Assembly: GCF_000187895.1 (NCBI RefSeq)
Contig: NZ_DS990130.1
Span: 496,001 to 560,000 of the forward strand
Reading direction: 5' to 3'
Source: Phocaeicola plebeius DSM 17135
Lineage (GTDB): Bacteria; Bacteroidota; Bacteroidia; Bacteroidales; Bacteroidaceae
Length of the DNA: 64,000 bases
The notes beneath the pieces were generated by a model that searched no databases, was not told the DNA's origin, and saw only the letters and a program-made list of their open reading frames with translations. Shown in pieces: positions 46,501 through 54,981 of the stretch; the first letter of the stretch is position 1, and every line of letters begins with the position of its first letter. The translations under genes and the position numbers were made by a program.

Positions 46501-46550
46501 TGGGAAAGAAGCCCGGAAGCTGGGGAAAGGAACTGGGATTGGATAAATAA
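43530..46550 (+). CDS. GDPD-GH92 fusion: glycerophosphodiesterase domain plus alpha-mannosidase
   Basis: A 1,006-residue exported enzyme (signal ends near GMGYA-NPA). Residues 37-270 form a glycerophosphodiester phosphodiesterase TIM barrel with intact catalytic residues: VVHRGANFLAPENT (His42, Glu51), WIELDV (Glu69, Asp71), NLHDETLDRTTDG (His84). Residues 280-1000 form a GH92 exo-alpha-mannosidase: YVDPRIGSEGLGRVFIGPSC at its start, YDDFYAIWDTYRSSSPL, GGSNAEIVIADAF, and the C-terminal signature LPGNDDSGAMSSWLAFHMIG. GH92 enzymes are calcium-dependent and remove terminal mannose, including phospho-linked mannose. The fusion suggests joint removal of mannose and an adjoining phosphodiester. 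An alternative ATG is at 43536. The next gene begins 1 nt after the stop. Confidence 0.92.
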   Translation: MNMNIFPRLFTVMFVAGLAGMGYANPAAQGRPSSEDIEVVVHRGANFLAPENTLPSARAALKYGAEWIELDVRKSKDGVLYNLHDETLDRTTDGHGPIHLVTSSEIERLDAGSWFGPAFRGLKVPRIETMLDSLKGKANVFFDVKKGTPVADLVKLVRAKGFEKNSFFWFADAKMVPEFVKLAPEMKIKVNASDIEGIKKWQAVCRPSYVEIEPENITKNLVNYCHKNGILVMAAIQNGNEEAYKKAIQAQPDLVNIDQPELWARVVAESEGEYVAPLSQYVDPRIGSEGLGRVFIGPSCPYGMVKPSPDCTPSPNSGWLPMPERVDGFAQVHVSGTGGGPKYGNVLVTPFGNGMDRVNHYDYREYETIRLGYYDTQFKQNGIRTEITTANRASFYRFTYPEDSLKSLAVDAGFFLGENPVPDAREAQQFVGSEIQVLSDHEVAGYTRIRGGWNNGKAYTVYFYAETDRPFVQSLTWKGNRITEAQSQYDSAEKTGALLRFAKNDKVVQLKVGISFLSMQKAKINAHSEIPHWSFEKVHQDLLGQWEQLLQKIEINPSTPLAKKRMFYTGLYHTMLMPVDRTGENPLWSDPEPYYDDFYAIWDTYRSSSPLITLIDPKREADIVRSLVNIYKRDGYMPDARSGNSNGRTQGGSNAEIVIADAFVKGLKGIDYELALEAMLKDATVPPGGNEEAEGRGGLIPYLELGYIPHGVDRAGNRTVEYSYCDYAIALVAKGLGKEDLYQRYLKQSENWKNLWRGDYEHEGAKGFIMPRDKEGNWLDSIPFGHSTRMQPKFKYTPVTFEGPWYTPWWSMFFYEASSWEYSLSIPHDVPGLIEKCGGAADFEKRLDIFFDKGFFNVNNEPSFLTPCLYHWLGKPWRSSDRIREIIAKNYNDGPVGLPGNDDSGAMSSWLAFHMIGLYPNAGQDYYLIHTPLLTSTTFHLEGGKEFKVVAEGLSDKNCYIQGVTLNGKDYPYSVLRHKDIMAGGELVLKMGKKPGSWGKELGLDK

Positions 46551-46551
46551 G

Positions 46552-47106
46552 ATGCGTATGAAAAAAAGATATTTACTTGGATTTTTAACGGCATGTCTGT
46601 GGAGTACGGGCATGCTGTCTGCACAGACTGCCGTATCGGATACATTGAAGTTTGTGTTCAAGTTGCATGGTCAGACACGCCGTTATCAGGTAGTTTTCTG
46701 TCAGCAGGGAGAGAATATACAGATGAACTGGGGTATTGAACGCAACCTGCATTGGCAGTCGGGCAGTTACACCATGACACCGGAAGCCTTGAAAAACGGA
46801 AAGCAGTTGTGTTTCCTGCAGCCGGAGGACGGAAATCACCTGACGCTCTCATCTTTGGAAACAGCGTATGTGTTACCTCAGAGTGCATTGCAGCAGTTGA
46901 AAGAAAAGGGAAGTATGGAGTTTAACCGGACGGTGTATGACCGGGTAGCCGATGAATCGGAAAAGAATGCCGGACGTCCGTTATTGCATGTGGTAGACCG
47001 TCATGAAGGGGGTGAGATGTGGATATGGGACAATCCGTCTCTACCCGTGGTGTGGCGCATGAAAAACAACCCGCTGGAAATAAACTGGCAGGTGGAAGTG
47101 AAATAG
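46552..47106 (+). CDS. Small secreted protein coupled to the GDPD-GH92 gene
   Basis: A 184-residue exported protein (signal ends near MLSA-QTA). Predicted beta-rich: DTLKFVFKLHGQTRRYQVVF, QMNWGIERNLHWQSGSYTM, HLTLSSLETAYVLPQ, MWIWDNPSLPVVWRMKNNPLE. I cannot name a family. It starts 1 nt after the GDPD-GH92 stop, so it is certainly co-translated. A binding or accessory role for that enzyme is an inference from position. It ends before a fresh promoter (47124). Confidence 0.7.
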   Translation: MRMKKRYLLGFLTACLWSTGMLSAQTAVSDTLKFVFKLHGQTRRYQVVFCQQGENIQMNWGIERNLHWQSGSYTMTPEALKNGKQLCFLQPEDGNHLTLSSLETAYVLPQSALQQLKEKGSMEFNRTVYDRVADESEKNAGRPLLHVVDRHEGGEMWIWDNPSLPVVWRMKNNPLEINWQVEVK

Positions 47107-47123
47107 GATTTGCTTTTTTGTCG

Positions 47124-47131
47124 TACCTTTG
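47124..47131 (+). promoter_or_regulatory. mazG promoter -7 box
   Basis: TACCTTTG followed by C, 28 nt upstream of the mazG ATG at 47159. Confidence 0.65.
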
Positions 47132-47158
47132 CAGGGTAAAACAGAAAAATAGAAAATC

Positions 47159-47944
47159 ATGCATACAAGAGAAGAAAAGATGGAAGCGTTCGGACGCCTG
47201 CTCGACGTGCTGGACGAGTTACGGGTGAAATGTCCGTGGGACCGTAAACAGACCAATGAAAGTTTGCGTCCGAACACGATTGAAGAAGTGTATGAACTCT
47301 GTGATGCCCTGATGAAGGACGACAAGAAAAATATTTGCAAGGAATTGGGCGACGTATTGCTTCACGTGGTATTCTATGCCAAGATTGGCAGTGAAACGGG
47401 CGATTTCGACATTAAGGATGTGTGCGATAAGTTGTGCGACAAACTGATTTTCCGCCATCCGCATGTATTTGGCGAAGTGAAGGCGGATACGGCAGAAAAA
47501 GTGTCTGAAAACTGGGAGCAGATTAAGTTGAAGGAAAAAGACGGTAATAAGTCTGTATTGAGCGGGGTACCCGATGCCCTTCCTTCATTGATTAAAGCGT
47601 ATCGCATTCAGGACAAGGCTCGCAATGTAGGGTTTGACTGGGAAGAACGTGAGCAGGTATGGAGCAAGGTGAAGGAAGAAATAGGCGAGTTTGAAGCAGA
47701 GGTAGGTCAGATGGACAAAGAGAAGGCAGAGGCCGAATTTGGTGATGTAATGTTCAGCCTGATTAATGCGGCTCGCTTGTATAAAATCAATCCGGACAAT
47801 GCGCTGGAGCAGACAAACCAGAAGTTTATCCGTCGCTTTAATTACCTGGAAGCGCATACCATTAAGGAAGGAAAGAATTTGATGGATATGTCGCTGGAAG
47901 AGATGGATGCTATTTGGAACGAAGCAAAGGCGAAAGGTCTGTAA
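47159..47944 (+). CDS. mazG: Nucleoside triphosphate pyrophosphohydrolase MazG
   Basis: A 261-residue all-alpha NTP pyrophosphatase that clears non-canonical or excess NTPs. Two MazG domains are visible. The first is at about 10-115, with CPWDRKQTNESLRPNTIEEV, the metal EExxE-like EEVYELCDAL and KELGDVLLHVVFYAKI. The second is at about 165-245, with VKEEIGEFEAEV and EAEFGDVMFSLINAARLY. Length and layout match the E. coli-type two-domain protein. Monocistronic or first in a loose group with the ACT gene, which has its own promoter. Confidence 0.96.
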   Translation: MHTREEKMEAFGRLLDVLDELRVKCPWDRKQTNESLRPNTIEEVYELCDALMKDDKKNICKELGDVLLHVVFYAKIGSETGDFDIKDVCDKLCDKLIFRHPHVFGEVKADTAEKVSENWEQIKLKEKDGNKSVLSGVPDALPSLIKAYRIQDKARNVGFDWEEREQVWSKVKEEIGEFEAEVGQMDKEKAEAEFGDVMFSLINAARLYKINPDNALEQTNQKFIRRFNYLEAHTIKEGKNLMDMSLEEMDAIWNEAKAKGL

Positions 47945-48043
47945 AGGAATCGGTGGGTACCTGCAAAATGTCATTCTTTTTGTGAAAACGCAACTTTCTT
48001 GAAAATAATTCTTTTGAAAAGGTGACACATGGAAAGAATTGTC

Positions 48044-48051
48044 TACCTTTG
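48044..48051 (+). promoter_or_regulatory. Promoter -7 box for the ACT / UPF0210 pair
   Basis: TACCTTTG, 32 nt upstream of the ATG at 48084. It lies downstream of an earlier in-frame ATG (48039), which rules that start out. Confidence 0.65.
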
Positions 48052-48083
48052 TGGGGCATAAACAACAATTTATTTTAGAAACA

Positions 48084-48359
48084 ATGGTGAACAAAGCTAT
48101 TATTACAGTGGTGGGTAAGGATACGGTAGGTATCATTGCTCAGGTGTGTACTTATCTGGCAGAAAATAAAGTGAATATTCTGGATATTTCGCAGACCATC
48201 GTGCAGGAGTATTTCACAATGATGATGATTGTGGATATGACCAAGCTGGAAAAGCCTTTTGAACAGGCAGTGAGCGAACTGGCGAATATCGGTTCTGGCA
48301 TTGGGGTACAGATCAAATGCCAGCGTGAAGAAATTTTTGACAAAATGCATCGTATCTAA
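48084..48359 (+). CDS. ACT-domain protein (UPF0237 type)
   Basis: A 91-residue single ACT domain: [20 protein letters not shown], then [25 protein letters not shown] and a final helix [16 protein letters not shown] domains bind small ligands, usually amino acids, as dimers. Stand-alone members of this type are regularly found directly upstream of UPF0210/PFL-family genes, as here (17-nt gap). The shorter start is chosen because of the promoter at 48044-48051. The ligand is unknown. Confidence 0.9.
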   Translation: MVNKAIITVVGKDTVGIIAQVCTYLAENKVNILDISQTIVQEYFTMMMIVDMTKLEKPFEQAVSELANIGSGIGVQIKCQREEIFDKMHRI

Positions 48360-48376
48360 TAAAAACGGGAAACGGT

Positions 48377-49741
48377 ATGATTAATATAACTGAGGTTCTT
48401 GAAACCAACAAGATGATAGAGCAGGAGAACCTGGATGTACGTACCATTACTATGGGTATTAACTTGCTGGATTGTGCGGACAGTAACCTGGAGGTGCTTT
48501 GTCAGAATATATATAATAAGATTACCGGTCTGGCAAAGAATCTGGTGCAGACGGGTGAGGACATTTCCAAGGAATTTGGAATTCCTATCGTAAACAAGCG
48601 TATCTCGATTACGCCTATTGCACTGGTGGGAGGAACGGCTTGCAAGACTCCGGATGATTACGTGCAGATTGCCAAGACGCTGGATAAGGCTGCGGGCGAA
48701 CTGGGTGTAAACTTTATCGGAGGATATTCGGCTATCGTATCGAAAGGTATGAGTCGTAGCGATGAGTTGCTGATTCGTTCCATTCCGAAGGCTTTGGCTT
48801 GTACAGAACGTATTTGTAGTTCTGTGAATGTAGGTTCTACCAAGACCGGCATCAACATGGACGCAGTGAAACTGATGGGTGAAATCATCAAGGAAACGGC
48901 GGAAATGACGAAAGAACGTGACTCATTAGGCTGTGCCAAACTAGTAGTGCTTTGCAATGCTCCGGATGATAATCCGTTTATGGCCGGTGCTTTTCATGGT
49001 GTTTCAGAACCGGATGCCGTTATCAATGTGGGTGTCAGTGGTCCTGGTGTGGTGAAATATGCCTTGGAACAGATTCGTGGCAAAAGCTTTGAAGTACTTT
49101 GTGAAACTATCAAGCGCACGGCGTTCAAGATTACGCGTGTGGGGCAGCTGGTGGCACAGGAAGCTTCTCGCCGTTTGAATGTGCCGTTTGGTATCATCGA
49201 CCTTTCGTTGGCTCCAACTCCGGCAGTAGGTGACAGTGTGGCAGAGATTCTTCAGGAAATCGGATTAGAATATCCGGGTGCACCGGGAACAACGGCTGCC
49301 TTAGCCCTGCTGAACGATCAGGTGAAGAAGGGTGGCGTAATGGCTTCTTCTTATGTGGGCGGACTGAGTGGTGCGTTTATTCCGGTCAGTGAAGACCAGG
49401 GAATGATTGATGCGGTTGTGGCTGGGGCCTTGACTATCGAAAAACTGGAAGCCATGACGTGTGTATGCTCTGTAGGGTTGGATATGATTGCCATTCCGGG
49501 AAGTACTTCGGCGGCAACTATCTCAGGAATGATTGCTGATGAATCGGCCATTGGTATGGTCAACCAGAAAACGACGGCAGTGAGAATCATTCCGGTAGTA
49601 GGAAAGGAAGTGGGCGATACGGTAGAGTTCGGCGGATTGCTGGGCTATGCACCGGTAATGCCGGTCAACCGTTTCAGCTGTGAAGCTTTTGTGAATCGTG
49701 GCGGACGAATTCCTGCTCCGATTCACAGTTTCAAGAACTGA
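48377..49741 (+). CDS. PFL-family (UPF0210/DUF711) protein
   Basis: A 454-residue soluble protein of the UPF0210 family, which has a fold related to pyruvate-formate lyase but unknown activity. Family features: [20 protein letters not shown] at the N-terminus, [69 protein letters not shown], and [20 protein letters not shown] near the C-terminus. Length is normal. Partner of the ACT-domain gene 17 nt upstream. A terminator follows at 49768. Confidence 0.92.
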   Translation: MINITEVLETNKMIEQENLDVRTITMGINLLDCADSNLEVLCQNIYNKITGLAKNLVQTGEDISKEFGIPIVNKRISITPIALVGGTACKTPDDYVQIAKTLDKAAGELGVNFIGGYSAIVSKGMSRSDELLIRSIPKALACTERICSSVNVGSTKTGINMDAVKLMGEIIKETAEMTKERDSLGCAKLVVLCNAPDDNPFMAGAFHGVSEPDAVINVGVSGPGVVKYALEQIRGKSFEVLCETIKRTAFKITRVGQLVAQEASRRLNVPFGIIDLSLAPTPAVGDSVAEILQEIGLEYPGAPGTTAALALLNDQVKKGGVMASSYVGGLSGAFIPVSEDQGMIDAVVAGALTIEKLEAMTCVCSVGLDMIAIPGSTSAATISGMIADESAIGMVNQKTTAVRIIPVVGKEVGDTVEFGGLLGYAPVMPVNRFSCEAFVNRGGRIPAPIHSFKN

Positions 49742-49767
49742 TTTTACGGATATACAAAAATAAAGGA

Positions 49768-49806
49768 AATCAGCCAGCTCTCATAAAGGGAACTGGCTGA
49801 TTTTTC
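49768..49806 (+). terminator. Terminator after the UPF0210 gene
   Basis: AAATCAGCCAG and CTGGCTGATTT form an 11-bp stem followed by TTTCTTT. The remaining 200 nt before SusC pair 2 contain a possible promoter (TTTCTTTG near 49886) and no gene. Confidence 0.85.
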
Positions 49807-50003
49807 TTTATATAGCTGCTTTTAAACATACGAACTGAAGAGATAAAAAATGATTTATCGCTTGTGCAAGACATAAAAAAGCTATTTCTTTGCAGCAGAC
49901 TAACTAACCTATTTGAACACATTGAAGTATTTGGTGCTATCACTTCTCTTTTAAGGCATGCTATACTTTAATGGTTAACCTTTAATTTATCATGAAATAA
50001 ATC

Positions 50004-53000
50004 ATGAAAGAACAATTTTCTTGTCAAGAGACAAAGTCTCTTTGGGGAAGGAGACTGTTACAGTCTGTCCCTATTACTCTCAGTTTGTTTGTTGCAATTG
50101 GTTCTACAGCCGAATTAATGGCTGCCAATGTAGCTGAGTCGGCTGTTTCACAGCAGGTTGCACAGTTTAGCGGAAGTGTGGTCGATGTAAATGGTGAACC
50201 ACTGATTGGCGTGAATGTGCTGGAAAAAGGAACTACAAACGGAACCATCACCGATTTTGATGGAAAATTTACCTTAAATCTATCTTCTCCGAATGCCGTA
50301 CTGGTATTTTCTTACATTGGTTATGTAACACAGGAAATTTCGGCTAAGAATCAGAACGAGTTGAAAGTTGTGCTGAAGGAAGATGCAGAGAAACTGGATG
50401 AAGTGGTTGTTATCGGTTATGGTGCCGTACGTAAGGCTGATGTGGCTGGTGCGGTGGCCGTATTGGATAATAAAAGCTTCAAGGACCAGCCCATTACGCA
50501 AGTCTCTGATGCATTGCAGGGCCGTGTGTCGGGTGTGCAGGTAGAAAACAGTGGTGTACCGGGAGGAAGCGTAAAGATTCGTGTGCGTGGTTCTGGTTCT
50601 ATCAACAAGAGTAATGATCCGTTGTACGTTGTCGACGGAATTGTGCGTGAAAGCGGTCTGGATGGCATCAACCCGGAAGATATTCAGTCTATGCAGGTGC
50701 TGAAAGATGCTTCATCTACGGCCATATACGGTTCGCGTGGTTCCAACGGTGTGGTATTGGTTACTACAAAGACCGGTAAAGCGGGAGCTTCACAGATTAC
50801 TTTGGACGCTTCGTTTGGAGTGGCTAATGTGTATAAGCGTTATGACTTGTTGAACACACGTGAGTATGCTCAGGCACTGGTAGATGCCGGAAAGAAAAGC
50901 AAGGATGAAATGTCGGCTTATCTGGATGGTTCCAATCCGGGAATCGACTGGCAGGATGAGATTTTCCGTACGGGTATTACACAAAACTATAAAGTGTCAT
51001 TATCCAGTGGAAATGAGAAAACGCAGTATTATCTGTCTGGTAACTATATGAGCCAGACGGGTGTAGTTATCGAATCCAAGAATGAACGTTACCAGGCAAA
51101 GGCCAATGTGACTTCGCAGATTCTTCCGTGGTTGCATGTCACGACAGACATCAATGCTTCACACAGCATCCGAAAAGGCGGCTCGTTTGTAACCGGAAAA
51201 GATAACCCAATCTGGATTGCGATGAATTATTCTCCGACTATGCAGATGATGGATGGCAATAATTACGCGAAAGACCCGATCAATGCCATTGCCAGCAACC
51301 CGGTAGGTATTCTTCGGTTGCACGGTGGAGAAACGATGACCAATGTGCTGACCGGACATGTGGACCTGCGTTTTAACCTGGCAAAAGGACTGACCTTTAC
51401 TACGACCAATGGTGTGGATTATTATGATGCGAAGTCTTATAGTTTTGCTTCCAAGCGTGTTAATCCATCCAATAGCATGGGCAATAATGATACCTATCGC
51501 ATGATGTTGCAGAGTTCGAATAATTTTACTTACATGGGAAAATGGAACAAGCATTCACTCACTGCTACAGCCGTGTACGAAGTAACCAAGTATGAAGAGC
51601 GTCTGATGGGTATTTCCGGGAAAAATCTTTTGACCGAATCGGTCGGATGGTGGGATGCCAGTATGGCACAGAGCCGTGACGTAAGCAACGGCATACAGAA
51701 CTGGGCACTGGTTTCCGGCGTGGGACGTGTGATGTACAACTACGGTGACCGTTATCAGCTGACCGGAACTTTCCGTGCGGATGGTTCTTCACGCTTCTCA
51801 AAAAATAAATGGGGTTTCTTCCCTTCAGTGGCTGCTGCCTGGACGATTAGCAATGAAAAGTTCATGAAGAATGTCAAGGCCGTGCAGGATTTAAAACTCC
51901 GTGCCAGCTTCGGTATTGTGGGTAATCAGGCCATTGACCCTTACTCTACATTGGGATTGATGACGCAGACCAAATATAATTTTGGTACCAGCAGTGACTA
52001 CGTAGGATATTGGGCTAACGACATTGCCACTCCTGACCTGACATGGGAGAAGACCCGTCAGTTTGATATTGGTTTGGATTTTGCCATGTTCAATTACCGT
52101 TTGTCTGTGAGTGTGGACTATTTTGACAAGCGTACGACCGATGCTCTGTTGAAAAAGACGATGCCGAGTTATAAAGGTGGTGCCAGCTATTGGGTAAACG
52201 ACGGCGAAATCAGCAACCGGGGTGTGGATATATCTTTGATAGCCCATTTGATTCAAAATAAAGATTTTACATGGTCTACTACTTTAAACGGAACTTACTT
52301 GAAGAACCGTGTGGAAAAACTGGCTGGTGGTGAGAATGACTTCTTCTTCGGGTCTAAACCGGCATCGGGTATGGTAGATGAAGCGACGATTATCAAACCG
52401 GGATATGCAATCGGTTCTTTCTATGGATATGTGTGGACCGGACTGGATGAATCGGGTAAGGATACTTACCTGGATATGGACGGCAATGGAGCGATTGACG
52501 GAGCCGACCGCCAGGTAATAGGAAAGGCAACACCTGACTTTACTATTGGCTGGAACAATACGCTGACCTGGAAGAATTGGGACCTGAACCTGTTCTTTAA
52601 CGGAGCATTTGGAGTAGACAGACTGAATCTGGCACGCTTTACTATGGCTTCAATGGTGGGAGACTCCCGATTCATTACCTTGCGTGAGGCTTATACCGAA
52701 AACTTTGATAAGGTGGGACAGTCGGCCATGTATCCGGGATTAAAGGTGACAGGAAATAACTATCAGGCCGTATCTACCAAGTGGGTGGAAGATGCAAGCT
52801 ATGTAAGACTGGAAAACATCAGCTTGTCGTATAACCTGCCGAAAAAGGTGGCGAAATTTGCTGACATCCGCTTCACGTTGAGCTGCCAGAATCTCTTTAC
52901 CATTACCGGTTATAAGGGCATGGACCCTGTGGGAACTACTTTCTCTAACAGCAATGTGGACGTAGATGCCGGTATTGACATGGGAGCTTATCCTACTCCT

Positions 53001-53036
53001 CGCACTTTTACCTTTGGTGTGCGTATGAATTTTTAA
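50004..53036 (+). CDS. SusC/RagA-type TonB-dependent transporter (pair 2)
   Basis: A 1,010-residue importer with a long signal sequence (LLQSVPITLSLFVAIGSTAE). The N-terminal carboxypeptidase-like domain has VVDVNGEPLIGVNVLEKGTT, the plug has KIRVRGSGSINKSNDPLYVV and MQVLKDASSTAIYGSRGSNG, and the barrel ends TFTFGVRMNF. The domain order matches pair 1, but the sequences are clearly different, so it is not a recent duplicate. The SusD partner starts 25 nt downstream. No glycoside hydrolase, sulfatase, protease or regulator lies next to the pair, so the substrate cannot be guessed. Confidence 0.96.
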   Translation: MKEQFSCQETKSLWGRRLLQSVPITLSLFVAIGSTAELMAANVAESAVSQQVAQFSGSVVDVNGEPLIGVNVLEKGTTNGTITDFDGKFTLNLSSPNAVLVFSYIGYVTQEISAKNQNELKVVLKEDAEKLDEVVVIGYGAVRKADVAGAVAVLDNKSFKDQPITQVSDALQGRVSGVQVENSGVPGGSVKIRVRGSGSINKSNDPLYVVDGIVRESGLDGINPEDIQSMQVLKDASSTAIYGSRGSNGVVLVTTKTGKAGASQITLDASFGVANVYKRYDLLNTREYAQALVDAGKKSKDEMSAYLDGSNPGIDWQDEIFRTGITQNYKVSLSSGNEKTQYYLSGNYMSQTGVVIESKNERYQAKANVTSQILPWLHVTTDINASHSIRKGGSFVTGKDNPIWIAMNYSPTMQMMDGNNYAKDPINAIASNPVGILRLHGGETMTNVLTGHVDLRFNLAKGLTFTTTNGVDYYDAKSYSFASKRVNPSNSMGNNDTYRMMLQSSNNFTYMGKWNKHSLTATAVYEVTKYEERLMGISGKNLLTESVGWWDASMAQSRDVSNGIQNWALVSGVGRVMYNYGDRYQLTGTFRADGSSRFSKNKWGFFPSVAAAWTISNEKFMKNVKAVQDLKLRASFGIVGNQAIDPYSTLGLMTQTKYNFGTSSDYVGYWANDIATPDLTWEKTRQFDIGLDFAMFNYRLSVSVDYFDKRTTDALLKKTMPSYKGGASYWVNDGEISNRGVDISLIAHLIQNKDFTWSTTLNGTYLKNRVEKLAGGENDFFFGSKPASGMVDEATIIKPGYAIGSFYGYVWTGLDESGKDTYLDMDGNGAIDGADRQVIGKATPDFTIGWNNTLTWKNWDLNLFFNGAFGVDRLNLARFTMASMVGDSRFITLREAYTENFDKVGQSAMYPGLKVTGNNYQAVSTKWVEDASYVRLENISLSYNLPKKVAKFADIRFTLSCQNLFTITGYKGMDPVGTTFSNSNVDVDAGIDMGAYPTPRTFTFGVRMNF

Positions 53037-53060
53037 CCTTTAATCAAAACTAGATGTGAC

Positions 53061-54743
53061 ATGAAAACAAAAATATTTTTAGGCTGTATGATGACGGCCT
53101 CACTGCTGACCGTTTCTTGTGCAGACTTGCTTCAGGAGGACCCTCGGGGCAAACTGACACCTGAAAGCTATTTCAGTACGCAGGAAGAATTGAACATGAG
53201 TGTGTATTCATTGTATAGCAAGGTGAATGCATCGCAAACTCGTACGAATCCTCAGTATCCCCAGTGGCAGGGAGATGACATTACGACCAACCCGGGAAGT
53301 AACAAGCAGGCTGCGGCCGAAATAGATCGTTTTGCTCCTGTAAACTCGAATAAGGGAGTAAAGGACTGCTGGGCCGACCATTATGCCATTATCAAGGCTG
53401 CCAATTTCATTATTTTGAATGCTTCAAAGACGCCAACCGATGAGACTTCTATGAAACAGGCCATTGGTCAGGCTAAATTCTGGCGTGCGTATGCTTATTT
53501 TACGCTGGTACGTCTTTTCGGTGACATCCCTTTGACACTGGATAATGAAAATGATGACTTTACCATGAGTCCCAGTCCTGTGGAAAAAGTGTATGAGCAG
53601 ATTGTAGCCGACTTGACTTCAGAGGAATGCGAAAGTCTTCCTGAAAGTTACAAGGATGCACCGGCATTCATGAACGGAGTCAATGTATATGTCACGAAGG
53701 CTGCTTTGCAGTCTACACGTGCTGCCGTGTACATGGCAATGGCTGGATGGCCGTTGGAAAAGGGAGCTTCATATTATGCGAAGGCTGCTGAAGAAGCGAA
53801 GAAAGTGATTGAAGGCGCCCAAAACGGTACTTATGACATCCGCATGGATGATAATTACTACGACGTGTATGCCATGAGCAATAACTACAACAAGGAAACG
53901 ATTCTCGGTATCAACTATTCTCCGAATGTAGACTGGGTACAGGATTCACAGCTTACCTCCTGCAATCAGTTTGAGTCAATCGGCGGATGGGGAGATGCAT
54001 GGGGAGAAATCCGTTTCTGGAAGAGATTCCCTGAAGGACCGCGTAAGGATGCCATTTATGATCCGCAGATTCTGAAGCCCAATAAGGACGGAAATGGCTA
54101 TGAACTCCACGACTGGTATGAAAAGTCGGGCGAAGGCTGGGTATTTCCGGAATGTCATCCGATGTTCAGTGTCTTTTCTGTGAACTGGGATCCGGCTTCC
54201 AAGGCCAATATAGATGCTCCTTATGATTATACTCTTCCTGCAAGTCAGAATATGTGTAACGGCCACCGCCATCGCCTGATTCGTTATGCGGAAGTGAAAC
54301 TGTGGTATGCTGAAGCTGCGGCACGTGCCGGTGAAGCGGATTTAACGCTGGCCAGACAGTGTCTGAAGGATGTGCGTAAGCGCGGAATGGTGGGCGATAC
54401 CTATGGCAGCAAGAAAAAAACGTATGCAGATGACGGTTCTTGGAAAGTCATTAACGGTGTGGATATTGACCAGATGAACGCCTCACAACTGGCTGAGGCT
54501 GCTTTCGAAGAACATGGATGGGAAGTCGCTGGTTACTGGGTGGCATTGGTAACGCGCCGTGCGGACCAGTTCCGTATGAAACTGCTTCAAAAAACATTTG
54601 AAGAACGTGTAGGGAATCCGGAAGTAGAAGTAGCTCCGGGTGTGAAGGTGAAAGAAGGTGTGGAAGTGAGCGGTACGTGGAGTGACAGCAAGGTGTACAT
54701 GCCTTATCCAGACACCGATTCTGCCAAGAATCCGAACCTTTGA
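53061..54743 (+). CDS. SusD/RagB-type lipoprotein (pair 2)
   Basis: A 560-residue surface lipoprotein: lipobox LTVSC (Cys20). SusD features: LQEDPRGKLTPESYFSTQEE after the anchor, FWRAYAYFTLVRLFGDIPLT, HRHRLIRYAEVKLWYAEAAA, and the C-terminal AFEEHGWEVAGYWVALVTRR. It should cap the SusC transporter 25 nt upstream. Long for the family (usually 500-600), within range. Followed by a strong terminator. Confidence 0.95.
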   Translation: MKTKIFLGCMMTASLLTVSCADLLQEDPRGKLTPESYFSTQEELNMSVYSLYSKVNASQTRTNPQYPQWQGDDITTNPGSNKQAAAEIDRFAPVNSNKGVKDCWADHYAIIKAANFIILNASKTPTDETSMKQAIGQAKFWRAYAYFTLVRLFGDIPLTLDNENDDFTMSPSPVEKVYEQIVADLTSEECESLPESYKDAPAFMNGVNVYVTKAALQSTRAAVYMAMAGWPLEKGASYYAKAAEEAKKVIEGAQNGTYDIRMDDNYYDVYAMSNNYNKETILGINYSPNVDWVQDSQLTSCNQFESIGGWGDAWGEIRFWKRFPEGPRKDAIYDPQILKPNKDGNGYELHDWYEKSGEGWVFPECHPMFSVFSVNWDPASKANIDAPYDYTLPASQNMCNGHRHRLIRYAEVKLWYAEAAARAGEADLTLARQCLKDVRKRGMVGDTYGSKKKTYADDGSWKVINGVDIDQMNASQLAEAAFEEHGWEVAGYWVALVTRRADQFRMKLLQKTFEERVGNPEVEVAPGVKVKEGVEVSGTWSDSKVYMPYPDTDSAKNPNL

Positions 54744-54790
54744 TCAGGTGTATGTAGTTAAGACAGAATTGTCCGAGAGACAATAAAAAG

Positions 54791-54835
54791 AGGGAGGCTT
54801 TGCCGGATTTGACAGTCGGTAAGCCTCCCTTTCTT
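54791..54835 (+). terminator. Terminator after SusD (pair 2)
   Basis: AGGGAGGCTT (54791-54800) pairs with AAGCCTCCCT (54821-54830), extended by CCG/CGG inside, then TTCTTT. Confidence 0.85.
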
Positions 54836-54951
54836 TATAACCTTAATACGATGGTAATTGTTTTACTGTACCAACTACTATAACACCTCAAAGGGGGAAA
54901 TTGTTTAAGGGGAGAGTCGAAAAAAGTGTTAGGACACTGACGGATTTGTGC

Positions 54952-54959
54952 TATCTTTG
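54952..54959 (+). promoter_or_regulatory. Promoter -7 box for the helicase / nspC operon
   Basis: TATCTTTG, 22 nt before the ATG at 54982. It lies inside a longer in-frame extension that begins at 54901, which argues against that longer start. Confidence 0.6.
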
Positions 54960-54981
54960 TGGCGGATTTATTTTGACCTGT

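Noticed and set aside
38647..53036. Recent duplication of the two SusC/SusD pairs
   Set aside because: Only the short conserved N-terminal motif (GEPLIGVNVLEKGTTNG) is close; the nucleotide sequences differ there and the rest is unrelated in detail.
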